DNA of 64,000 nucleotides from the NCBI GenBank assembly GCA_013289855.1, contig JABCZD010000008.1, positions 124,001 through 188,000 on the forward strand. Reading direction: 5' to 3'. Source of the stretch: Acidobacteriota bacterium (GTDB lineage Bacteria > Acidobacteriota > Terriglobia > Acidiferrales > UBA7541). The translations under genes and the position numbers were made by a program. The notes below the pieces were generated by a model. It did not search any database and was not told the origin of the DNA. It saw nothing but the letters and a program-made list of their open reading frames with translations. Of this stretch, positions 35,251 to 42,707 are shown one piece after another (within the stretch, counting starts at the first letter, position 1; each line of letters opens with the position of its first letter).

Positions 35251-35700
35251 TCAGTCCGCGGCTTTCGCTTCGTTGCCCGCGCTGGAAGATCGCCGGCCCT
35301 TCGCCGTTTTGCCCGCAGCCCGCTGACCGTCGCGCGAAGCTCCGTTCAGCGCTTTCGCATCCAGCAATGCTCCGTCTGGCGCCTTACCATTCTGCTGTTT
35401 CCCGTTCTGCAGCTCGCCATCCTTCGACTTACCATTCGGAAGCTGCGCATTCTGCTGTCCGTTCTGGTTATTGAGATGTTGCCGAATCACGTCCATCTCT
35501 TCCTGCAACGCCGCCAACACCACCGGGGATTGCCGCTCCCCGCGGGCCACCCGGCTTACGTACGAGGGGTCGACGCCCAATTTCGCCGCCACGCGCTGGT
35601 AGAGTCCGCGAAAAATGGAAAGCACCGGGAACGCAAGCGTGTTATCATTGGAGTTGTCACGGGTCATGACTCTCATTTCGAGTCCCCAACGGAGACTCAT
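35251..35700 (-). CDS. small HTH protein with low-complexity Asn/Gly/Lys tail
   Basis: A helix-turn-helix of the XRE/DNA-binding type is visible near residues 34-65 (LYQRVAAKLGVDPSYVSRVARGERQ), followed by a helix and then about 75 residues of degenerate NG/DG repeats (NGKSKDG, LQNGKQQNGKAPDG) ending in a Lys/Arg-rich stretch. The HTH suggests DNA binding; the tail is probably disordered and basic. Start options are ATG 35700 or ATG 35676 (MRVMTRD), the latter with GGGGA upstream. It is divergent from an S24-like repressor gene, with a palindrome in the 54-base gap, so mutual control is plausible. No family name is assigned. Confidence 0.72.
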   Translation of the reverse strand: MSLRWGLEMRVMTRDNSNDNTLAFPVLSIFRGLYQRVAAKLGVDPSYVSRVARGERQSPVVLAALQEEMDVIRQHLNNQNGQQNAQLPNGKSKDGELQNGKQQNGKAPDGALLDAKALNGASRDGQRAAGKTAKGRRSSSAGNEAKAAD

Positions 35701-35712
35701 GCTCGTGAAAGC

Positions 35713-35728
35713 CTAACACATATGTTAG
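35713..35728. promoter_or_regulatory. candidate operator palindrome between divergent regulators
   Basis: CTAACA and TGTTAG form a perfect 6-bp inverted repeat around CATA. It sits in the 54-base gap between two divergent HTH genes, where an autoregulatory operator would be expected. Binding is inferred. Confidence 0.45.
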
Positions 35729-35754
35729 TGCAGATGTGGAATTGTCGCTTCTAA

Positions 35755-36528
35755 ATGAAGGCTAAAAAAGCACCCTCGCCTGAGTGGTCGCGCAAAATCA
35801 TCGCCCTGCGCGACTCCATGGGGCTCACGCAGGCGGCCTTCGCCTCGCGCCTCCATTATTCCGCCATGGCCCTCTCCCGCTGGGAACGCGGCACCCACGA
35901 ACCCCCCGCGCAGTGTTACATCCAACTAGGTAATCTCGCCGGAGAGCCGCTCTGCTGGTGGTTCTGGGCTCGCGCCGGTTTCAAAAACACTGATCTTTCC
36001 CGCATGTTCCCCGAAGGCCACGGCGAACTGCGCAGCGCAAAATTCCCAGAGTTAGAACTTGTCGCCGCCGGCGTCCACAAGCGCCTCAGCAAAATGCCCC
36101 AGAAAACGCGCTTGGTGGCCATCCCAGTTTTGGCCGCGCATGCCGCCACGCACGGCGCCAAGGGCGATCAGGTGCTCGACCTGGACACCGTACCGGTCAG
36201 CGAAATGATTGCCGCACCAGACCTGTGGTGCCCCAATCCCGGAGAAACTAACTGTGTACGCGTACGTGGTGTCTCCATGGCCCCACTCATCAACAATGAC
36301 GACATCGTAGCCGTGGACTGCGCTCAGATCGATCCCAAGCAACTCACGGGAAAAATTGTCGTAACCTGGCAGGAAGAGCAAGGCTTGGTGTTGTCAAGAT
36401 TCCTGATGGTGAACGGCACACAACTTCTGGAATCCGAGAATCGCGAATACGAACCCGTCCCGCTAGGCAAAAACCGCAACTGGCGCATCATCGGCCGCGT
36501 CTTATGGTGGATTCGTAAAGCTCCGTGA
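35755..36528 (+). CDS. XRE-type regulator with S24/LexA-like C-terminal domain, catalytic Lys absent
   Basis: The N-terminus is a lambda-repressor-like HTH (residues about 10-50: GLTQAAFASRLHYSAMALSRWERG). The C-terminal domain resembles the S24 fold: VRGVSMAPLINNDDIVAVD with the Ser nucleophile near residue 173, then GKIVVTWQEEQGLVLSRFL. In LexA-like proteins the second motif carries the general-base Lys (usually VKR); here the aligned position is Ser (LSR, near 213). No obvious Ala-Gly cleavage site is seen in the linker. I infer a DNA-binding repressor that does not self-cleave, perhaps ligand- or partner-controlled. Divergent from the small HTH gene. Confidence 0.82.
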   Translation: MKAKKAPSPEWSRKIIALRDSMGLTQAAFASRLHYSAMALSRWERGTHEPPAQCYIQLGNLAGEPLCWWFWARAGFKNTDLSRMFPEGHGELRSAKFPELELVAAGVHKRLSKMPQKTRLVAIPVLAAHAATHGAKGDQVLDLDTVPVSEMIAAPDLWCPNPGETNCVRVRGVSMAPLINNDDIVAVDCAQIDPKQLTGKIVVTWQEEQGLVLSRFLMVNGTQLLESENREYEPVPLGKNRNWRIIGRVLWWIRKAP

Positions 36529-36775
36529 AGTGCGTGGCACAGGTTTACACCCGCAGGGTGCACCTATTTACCCTGAGCGACGATGGGCCGGTGCGGTTTC
36601 TCCAGCCGTTTCGACGTACATAACGCAAACCGCAGTTGCACGATTTTCTAAGCCGAATAAACGGTAGTGGGTCGGTTTCCGGTTAGCGCGTTAATCAAGC
36701 ACTTGGCTCAACTGGTCACGAGGGATAAGGTCCCCTCTGACATTTAGAGTTCTAAGTACGCATTGAAATCAAATA
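36529..36775. other. intergenic region without a gene
   Basis: This gap of about 250 bases separates convergent genes. It holds a small AGGT/ACCT-flanked hairpin near 36541-36567 and a TTTACCCTGAGCG tract at 36569-36581 that recurs at 58533-58545. I see no coding potential. Confidence 0.5.
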
Positions 36776-37504
36776 TCACTGCGCTTCCTTCGGTGCGGCT
36801 GTTCCATCCGACCAAGTGGACACCGGAATCATGTACTCGGTAATCGGCTCCGGAGCGCCCGCAAATTGTGGATTCAACATTACCGGGGAGCCGGGCAAAT
36901 CCGCTCCCCATGACTTGGCATCGGTAAGCGGAACGTAAAACATCAAATGAGGAACCCAATGCCCGGCTGAGTCGTTTAGATACCCTTGGGCTGACATCAT
37001 GTAGCACATCGCGCCGGGCTCGACGGGCGGCAGTTCTTTAGCATCGAATGCCTTGATACCCTCGATGATCTGAGCCTTGGATAGTCCGGCCAATACCAAT
37101 TCCGTTCTCTTCAAGGTCAAGGGAAGGATTGACCGCACTGCGGCCGGATTAAAGCAGATGGGCCCTCGCATCTTCGGGTTCCAGAACTGGGAAAAGTCAA
37201 ACGGGGACATCCATGATCGCTCTACAAGACAGACGAAACCATTCTTGCCCTTGACGGCAGATTCGTAGCCACGCCGTCCGAGGATCATGACTTCAGCATC
37301 ATTTGAAATCGACGGTGGCGCTGCGCTACGTGCCATCGAAATCTCTACATTTCGATCGGCTATAAGATACTGATCGACGGGAGCCATTTTGGGATAGGAC
37401 GCAGCGGGCTCTTGAGACCGTGTCTCTAAAGAAGCGCTCACCAGCACAGTCACGAGCAATGTCGCGAATATAATCGCTTTAATCATGTTTCTGGCTACCT
37501 CCAT
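36776..37504 (-). CDS. secreted protein of unknown function
   Basis: I do not recognise the family. Start ATG 37504 is chosen because GGAG lies 8 bases upstream; the frame is also open at TTG 37510. A Sec signal peptide (MIKAIIFATLLVTVLVSAS) precedes about 210 residues with conserved-looking aromatic and Cys positions: GKNGFVCLVERSW, RGPICFNP, GAMCYMMS, and a hydrophobic HLMFYVPL strand. Three Cys residues could form disulfides or bind a ligand. It stands alone, with a large non-coding region upstream. Periplasmic or secreted location is inferred from the signal only. Confidence 0.72.
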   Translation of the reverse strand: MEVARNMIKAIIFATLLVTVLVSASLETRSQEPAASYPKMAPVDQYLIADRNVEISMARSAAPPSISNDAEVMILGRRGYESAVKGKNGFVCLVERSWMSPFDFSQFWNPKMRGPICFNPAAVRSILPLTLKRTELVLAGLSKAQIIEGIKAFDAKELPPVEPGAMCYMMSAQGYLNDSAGHWVPHLMFYVPLTDAKSWGADLPGSPVMLNPQFAGAPEPITEYMIPVSTWSDGTAAPKEAQ

Positions 37505-37510
37505 AATCAA

Positions 37511-38159
37511 TTCTCCTTTCTACTTGTCTCTTCTCATATTTTGCTCTCGTTCGGCTCCGCGGCGCACGAAGATTCGAGGAAGCTGATCATCCCTTTTTCG
37601 CCATCTTGGAGAGCAGCGGCATCCTGGTGACTCTTTGCCACGGAGATGTAGCTACGTTCCTAAGTCCGGATTAGTCGTGTCAGCTCAACCGGTCGATGCA
37701 ACACCCTCAAGACGTTGATTTGACTATGCTTTCCCAAAAGAAGCTTTCTGTTTTGTCGTATCCGCTTAAAGCTTAGCCAGAGTAGTGTTCCGGCTAATCT
37801 AACCCTAGCAAGCGATTTCAATCTTTGTTTTCCTTGCAAATGGGTTCGAGCTGAGTGTTGCGTCGACCCATTGAGACCGCCCGGGTAATTGGAAACTGAC
37901 CTACTACCGAATAAACTCCCGGCTTGCAGTCCCAACGCAGCCAACGTAGAATGAACTCGATGTCCACTCTCGCCAACCGAAACCAGCTTCACCTCTGCGC
38001 GTGTTGTACGTGTTGTACGCAGGTGTGTTCTGGCGCAGGGAGGCGTGTAGTCTAGAAATCCAACTCTAGTCGAGCCGCAGTTTTTCCCACCGCCAGATTC
38101 GCTGGCCGGTGGGTTTTTTATTTGTGTAGCAATTTTTTTTTCAAGCAAGAAGAAAGCGC
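37511..38159. other. 650-base non-coding region ahead of the sulfate assimilation operon
   Basis: A minus-strand ORF across 37660-38172 has no recognisable domain, is Arg/Thr-rich and I do not accept it as a gene. The region contains several inverted repeats: TTAGCC/GGCTAA near 37776-37800, an AATGGGT/ACCCATT stem near 37839-37872, a CTGCG/CGCAG hairpin around two tandem CGTGTTGTA units near 37993-38020, CTAGA/TCTAG near 38052-38068, and a strong terminator at 38086-38119. Together these suggest a structured leader or small RNA upstream of cysD. Confidence 0.55.
38086..38119 (+). terminator. strong intrinsic terminator or attenuator 40 bases before cysD
   Basis: An 11-bp stem (CCCACCG plus CCAG pairing with CTGG and CGGTGGG, one bulged C) with a 5-base loop is followed by six T. 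No plus-strand gene lies upstream for about 1.5 kb, so the terminator most likely ends a short leader RNA or sRNA, or acts as an attenuator for cysDN. Confidence 0.8.
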
Positions 38160-39137
38160 GTGGTTCACCCAATGCCGGAGTTATCTGTCGCTGACCGAAG
38201 CACCGCCGTAGCGAGCGACTTCGCTACCGCCGCAACTGCGGCGCGCCTGAATCATCTTCAGACGCTGGAAGCCGAGAGCATCTATATCCTTCGCGAAGCC
38301 GTGGCGGAGTTCGCGCACCCGGTGATGCTCTATTCCATCGGCAAAGACTCCTCGGTGATGTTGCGCCTGGCGCAAAAAGCTTTCTTCCCGGGAGCCATTC
38401 CCTTCCCGCTGCTGCATATCGACACCAGTTACAAGTTCCCCGAAATGATCGCCTTTCGCGATTCCTACACGCGCGAAATCGGCGCGGAATTAATCGTCCA
38501 CAGAAACGAAGCAGCCATCGCAAGCGGCGCGAATCCCTTTTCTCTCGGCACGCAAAAGTGTTGCGGCCTGCTGAAAACGAAGTCGCTCCTCGACGCGCTA
38601 TCGCAGCGTGGTTTCAACGCCGCGTTCGGCGGCGCACGCCGCGACGAGGAAAAATCGCGCGCCAAAGAAAGAATCTATTCCTTCCGCGACGCCCACGGCC
38701 AATGGGATCCCAAGAACCAGCGCCCCGAACTGTGGAACCTCTTCAACTCCCGCATCGACAAAAACGAAAGCATCCGCGTATTCCCGCTTTCCAATTGGAC
38801 CGAACTCGATATCTGGCTGTACATCCACGTCGAAAACATTCCGATTGTGCCTCTTTATTTCGCGAAGGAACGGCCCGCCGTAATCCGCGACGGCTCCATC
38901 GTGCTGATTCACTCCAAAGAAGAGTTGCTTCCCGGCGAAGAGCCCAAGCTCATCCAATGCCGCATGCGTTCGCTGGGTTGCGTGCCCTGCACCGGCGCGA
39001 TCCGGTCGGACGCCGATACGCTTCCGAAAATTATCGCGGAAATGATCTCCTTCCGCCGCTCGGAACGCGAGAATCGCGCCATCGATCACGACGAAGAAGG
39101 CTCGATGGAACTAAAAAAACGGGAGGGCTATTTCTAG
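38160..39137 (+). CDS. cysD: sulfate adenylyltransferase subunit 2
   Basis: This is the catalytic ATP sulfurylase subunit: sulfate + ATP to APS + PPi in cytoplasmic assimilatory sulfate reduction. It is a PP-loop-type (adenine nucleotide alpha-hydrolase fold) protein. Characteristic segments are [36 protein letters not shown] with the PP-loop, [21 protein letters not shown], and [16 protein letters not shown]. At 325 residues it is close to the usual 300, with about 20 extra N-terminal residues. GTG 38160 has AGAAGAAAG upstream; ATG 38172 is an alternative. Its stop overlaps the GTG of cysN by one base, so the pair is translationally coupled. A terminator 40 bases upstream implies regulated read-through or a promoter in the leader. 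Confidence 0.95.
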   Translation: MVHPMPELSVADRSTAVASDFATAATAARLNHLQTLEAESIYILREAVAEFAHPVMLYSIGKDSSVMLRLAQKAFFPGAIPFPLLHIDTSYKFPEMIAFRDSYTREIGAELIVHRNEAAIASGANPFSLGTQKCCGLLKTKSLLDALSQRGFNAAFGGARRDEEKSRAKERIYSFRDAHGQWDPKNQRPELWNLFNSRIDKNESIRVFPLSNWTELDIWLYIHVENIPIVPLYFAKERPAVIRDGSIVLIHSKEELLPGEEPKLIQCRMRSLGCVPCTGAIRSDADTLPKIIAEMISFRRSERENRAIDHDEEGSMELKKREGYF

Positions 39138-39607
39138 TGTCCTCCCTCCCTTTCGTGCCGTCGCTCCGCGTGGCATCGCACGAGCCTTCAGCGCCCTATG
39201 TCTCTTCGGCGCCAAATGTTCCTTCGACGAACGAGAGTTTCGAGGATTTCCTACAACGGGATCTCGCCAAGGATCTGCTGCGCTTCACCACCGCCGGGAG
39301 CGTGGACGACGGCAAATCCACGCTCATCGGCAGGCTGTTACATGACACCAAAGGCGTCTACGAAGACCAACTGGCTTCCGTTAAAAAAAGCCGCATCAAC
39401 CGTTCCAGCGGCCCGATCGATTTCTCTTTGCTCACCGACGGCCTACGCGCCGAACGCGAACAAGGCATTACCATCGACGTGGCCTACCGCTACTTCGCCA
39501 CCGCGCGTCGCAAATTCATCATCGCCGACACTCCCGGCCACGAACAATACACGCGCAACATGGCCACGGGAGCATCCACCGCCAGCCTCGCAGTGATTCT
39601 CGTCGAC

Positions 39608-39616
39608 GCACCAAAG
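39608..39616 (+). other. cysN: frameshift point in cysN
   Basis: Upstream frame reads GTC GAC GCA CCA AAG; the downstream frame requires GAC GCA CxC AAA GGC. One base is missing between 39611 and 39612, changing the switch-region motif DARKG. There is no slippery heptamer of the X XXY YYZ type, so programmed -1 frameshifting is unlikely. Confidence 0.85.
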
Positions 39617-40560
39617 GCCTTTTGCCGCAAACGCGCCGCCATTCCTACATCGCCGCGTTACTTGGAATCCCGAATTTATTGGTGGCCATCAACAAAATGG
39701 ATTTAGTGGGCTACAGCGAACACGTTTTCTTGCGTTTGCAAAATGATTTCCTGGCGCTGGCAGAACGCCTGAAAATTGCCGCCGCACAGTGCGTCCCCGT
39801 CAGCGCACTCGAAGGCGACAATATCGTCGATCGCAGCCGCAACACGCCGTGGTACAGCGGCCCCACCCTTCTCGAGCATCTGGAAACCGTGCCCATTCCG
39901 CCGCTTTCCAGCGAAAGTGCATTGCGCTTTCCTGTGCAGTATGTGATTCGCCCGGACTCCGCGTTCCGCGGTTTTGCCGGACAAGTTGCCGGCGGCAGTG
40001 TGCGCCCCGGCGACGCCGTGATGGCATTGCCGTCGCGGCAAACCACGCGCGTCCATTCCATCGTCACCTTCGACGGAGAACTCGCTTCCGCCGCGCTCGC
40101 GCAATCCGTAACGCTGAAACTGGAAGATGAGATCGACCTCAGCCGCGGCGACATGCTCGTATCACCCAGCCTTCCGCCTTCCGTCTCCAATCACTTCACA
40201 GCGTCCGTCGTGTGGCTGAACGAAAAACCGCTGCAACTCGACCACGCTTACCTCATTAAACACACCACGCGGCAAGTGAAAGCCACGGTCACGCGCATCC
40301 GCCACCGCGTCGACGTCAACACCTTCCACGAAGAACCCGCGCAATCCCTCGACATGAACGGCATTGCCTTACTCGAACTGGAAACCGGCAGTCCACTATT
40401 CTTCGATCCCTACGATCGCAGCCGCACCACGGGAAGTTTCATTTTGATCCATCCGCTGTCCAACGCCACCGCTGGCGCCGGCATGATTCGCGAAGATTTA
40501 TCGCAACAACGCACGCAACACAGCACGCCACGCAGCACGCAAGAAATCGCCCCGTGGCAA

Positions 40561-40983
40561 ATCACCGCTTCGGAAGTCGGCGGTCCCGCGATTACTCGAG
40601 CAGCCATCACCGCTGAGGAACGATTCGCGCGCCACGGTCACCGCCCCGCGATCTTCGTCGTTCCCGATCGCCGCTCGCTGGCTGAAGCCGCGGAGCGCGC
40701 GCTCTTTGACCAAGGCTTCGCGACTGTTCTTTTAGATCGCAGTTCCCTCACTCCCGCTTTACTTTCCACAGTCTTGCGCGCCCTATGGTCCGTCGGATTC
40801 ATAGTCCTGCTCGTCGGTGAGCAACTTTCGCCCGAAACAAGTCAGCTTCTCGCAACAATTGCCGGAGAAGCGCGATTTGATTTCGTGAGCGTGGAGCACA
40901 AAGAAATCGTGGCGCAGATTCTTTCACGCGCGGAGTCGCTGAAAATCCAGTCTGTCGCGCAGAACTCGGGAACGGTGGACTGA
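40561..40983 (+). other. vestigial APS-kinase (CysC-like) domain at the cysN C-terminus, Walker A lost
   Basis: The segment ITAEERFARHGHRPAIFVV aligns with the entry of CysC domains (VTxEERxxxxGHxPAxxWxTG). The expected GLSGSGKST P-loop is replaced by PDRRSLAEA. Later CysC-like hydrophobic strands and a terminal helix remain (WSVGFIVLLVGEQ). No ATP-binding motif survives, so APS phosphorylation is not expected. Homology is my reading from pattern only. Confidence 0.65.
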
Positions 40984-40984
40984 C

Positions 40985-41707
40985 ATGCATCAAGACTTGA
41001 ATACCGGCTCGAATACAAGCGTGAATTCAGAAGCCCTGGAAAACCATTCGGCGGAAACGCTGGTCGATAGCATCGTGACTGCATCAGCAAAGCGACCCGT
41101 CTGCCTCACCTGCAGCTTTCAAGCCGAAGACATGATCGTCCTGCATCTCCTGCGAAAACATCTGCCAGCGCTCCCGGTCTTGTTTCTGGAAACCGGCTAC
41201 CACTTTCGCGAAACCTACGAATTCCGCGACCGTATCGCCGCGGAATGGCAACTGAATCTCGTCAACGCCATCCCGAAGAAAACCGTCGCGCAACAGGAAT
41301 CCGACTTCGGAATTCTCTACCGCGAAGATCCCGCCAAGTGCTGCCAGCTGCGCAAAGTCGAGCCCTTGATGGAATCCCTCGAACCGTTCGACATCTGGTT
41401 CACCGGATTGCGCCGCGAGCAATCGCCCACGCGAAAAAATCTAAAAAAAATCGAACAGCACCGTTTACCCAGCGGCAAAACGCTTTTGAAAGTCAGCCCG
41501 CTGGCCGACTGGACCTGGGCGCAAGTCTGGGAATACACCGGCAAGCACAACTTGAGCTACCTGCCGCAATACGACCAGGGCTATTCCAGCATCGGCTGCG
41601 AACCCTGCACCGCGCTTCCCATCGATCCCGCCAACCCGCGTTCCGGCCGCTGGAGCGGCAAAAAACTGGAATGCGGCATTCACACGTTTTCGGAGCGTGC
41701 CGAGTGA
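40985..41707 (+). CDS. cysH: adenylyl-sulfate (APS) reductase, iron-sulfur type
   Basis: This PP-loop protein reduces activated sulfate to sulfite with thioredoxin. The nucleotide site appears as VCLTCSFQAEDMIVLHLL. It has the four Cys that ligate a [4Fe-4S] cluster in APS reductases: CC in DPAKCCQLRKVEPL (about residue 119) and CxxC in GCEPCT (about 205). These are absent from PAPS-specific enterobacterial CysH. The catalytic Cys lies in the C-terminal ECGIH. It should therefore act directly on APS, consistent with loss of APS kinase in cysN. The ATG comes one base after the cysN stop, and its own stop overlaps the GTG of the next gene, so all four genes form one operon. Confidence 0.93.
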   Translation: MHQDLNTGSNTSVNSEALENHSAETLVDSIVTASAKRPVCLTCSFQAEDMIVLHLLRKHLPALPVLFLETGYHFRETYEFRDRIAAEWQLNLVNAIPKKTVAQQESDFGILYREDPAKCCQLRKVEPLMESLEPFDIWFTGLRREQSPTRKNLKKIEQHRLPSGKTLLKVSPLADWTWAQVWEYTGKHNLSYLPQYDQGYSSIGCEPCTALPIDPANPRSGRWSGKKLECGIHTFSERAE

Positions 41708-42516
41708 TCCACTTTCTGCTCGGTTTCTTAATCGCTCTGGCCGTAGGACTCACCGGCATCGGCGGCGGCAGCTTCACCGTTCCCGCGCTACTGCTAATCG
41801 TCGGTCTGCCCGCCGGCGAAGCCGTCGGCACGGCATTCGTATTTGCCGGAGTGCTCCGTCTGATCGCAGCGCCGTTTTATCTTTTAGGCCGCCAGGTCCA
41901 CGGCCGTTACTTTCGCCTTTTGCTGATCGGCGCAGTCCCCGGCCTCGTGCTTGGCATTTTCATTTTGCGATTTCTCGCGAACCGCGGTAATAGCTCCATT
42001 GTCGTAATCGTTCTCGGCCTTTTGCTGGCATTTTCTTCCAGCATCAGCTTCCTGCCACGCGTGCAGAATCCGCGCTTTGCCCGCAACAATTCCCATTGGC
42101 TGCCGTGGCTGGCTTTTCCCATCGGCGTGGAGTCCGGATTTTCGTCTGCAGGCGCAGGCGCGCTCGGCACCGTTCTGTTGCTGAACTATTCGGAAATGGC
42201 GCCAGCACAGGTCGTAGGAACGGATATCCTCTTCGGATTGGTCCTGGCCGTCATCGGCAGCGTCGCGCATTGGACTTTTGGCTCCATCAGCGCGCCTGTC
42301 TTGCTGCAAATGCTCGCAGGCGGTGTGCCCGGCGTGATTCTCGGCTGCTTGCTCGCGCGCAAAGTGCCTGCGCAAAAGTTGAAAGCAGTTGTGGCCACGG
42401 TGGCGCTACTCGCCGGACTGCAACTGATTTGGTCTGGCGCGCACGCATTGGGCGCGAAACACGCCACCGCGCAAGCCAAGCTCGCCGGCCGTATTCCAGG
42501 AGTTTCGCGGCCATGA
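41704..42516 (+). CDS. TauE/SafE-family membrane protein, probable sulfite/sulfonate exporter
   Basis: This inner-membrane protein of 270 residues has about eight hydrophobic helices and the TauE/SafE (DUF81) signatures: GLTGIGGGSFTVPALL near the N-terminus and a second half-motif VESGFSSAGAGALGTVLLL. The GTG at 41704 overlaps the cysH stop (GTGA), which fixes the start; the longer open frame upstream is only the shadow of cysH. Position at the end of cysD-cysN-cysH suggests transport of sulfite or a related anion, either relieving sulfite toxicity or importing a sulfur source. Direction is inferred from family members and not certain. Confidence 0.9.
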   Translation: MIHFLLGFLIALAVGLTGIGGGSFTVPALLLIVGLPAGEAVGTAFVFAGVLRLIAAPFYLLGRQVHGRYFRLLLIGAVPGLVLGIFILRFLANRGNSSIVVIVLGLLLAFSSSISFLPRVQNPRFARNNSHWLPWLAFPIGVESGFSSAGAGALGTVLLLNYSEMAPAQVVGTDILFGLVLAVIGSVAHWTFGSISAPVLLQMLAGGVPGVILGCLLARKVPAQKLKAVVATVALLAGLQLIWSGAHALGAKHATAQAKLAGRIPGVSRP

Positions 42517-42660
42517 CATCGCTATACCGCGCGCAACTAACATTCATCAAGCGGTCTTATGGTGCTTTTCCGCTCTGTCGTTGTTGTTGATCCCTCCGTC
42601 GTTCTCCACGCCGTGAAGTCTGTTTCTTAATTTACTTCGCTCTTCGCGAAGAACTGCACC

Positions 42661-42678
42661 GCACGCTCTTGAGCGTGC
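42661..42678. repeat. perfect 8-bp hairpin before the second TonB receptor
   Basis: GCACGCTC and GAGCGTGC flank TT, immediately followed by a run of A on the plus strand. It lies 30 bases before the receptor ATG, in the presumed 5' untranslated region. The A-run is on the wrong side for a plus-strand terminator. Confidence 0.6.
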
Positions 42679-42707
42679 AAAAAAAAACTCAAATTGGAGT
42701 GTCGAAA

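Larger units (their letters stand above)
39137..40983 (+). pseudogene. cysN: sulfate adenylyltransferase subunit 1 with CysC-like tail, interrupted by a one-base frameshift
   Basis: CysN is the GTPase that drives ATP sulfurylase. The first part (from GTG 39137, overlapping the cysD stop) shows the P-loop [26 protein letters not shown] and DTPGHEQYT. After ILVDA the frame is lost: the universally seen DARKG would need one more base near 39611-39612, where CGC reads CC. The rest continues in another frame from about 39613 ([26 protein letters not shown]-Tu-like domains II and III to about 40500). The two halves join seamlessly at protein level, so the cause is either a single-base deletion in this strain or a sequencing/assembly error. 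The last 140-150 residues are a degenerate APS-kinase-like domain. Confidence 0.9.

Noticed and set aside
37840..38119. SAM riboswitch ahead of cysD
   Set aside because: None of the conserved SAM-I or SAM-II core sequences can be recognised; only generic hairpins plus a terminator are visible.
37660..38172. 170-codon minus-strand ORF upstream of cysD
   Set aside because: Composition is Arg/Thr-rich with no domain or signal, and it overlaps the terminator and leader hairpins. It looks like a chance ORF.
39600..39625. Programmed -1 frameshifting in cysN
   Set aside because: No slippery heptamer and no obvious stimulatory hairpin directly downstream; a lost base explains the change better.
38558..39706. 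382-codon open frame containing the first part of cysN
   Set aside because: The first 193 codons are cysD read in another frame. Only the part from GTG 39137 matches CysN.
41245..42516. 423-codon open frame containing the TauE/SafE gene
   Set aside because: The first about 153 codons are a shadow of cysH; the GTG at 41704 overlapping the cysH stop is the real start.
42661..42690. Terminator after the sulfate operon
   Set aside because: The hairpin is followed by A, not T, on the plus strand, so it does not form an intrinsic terminator in that direction.
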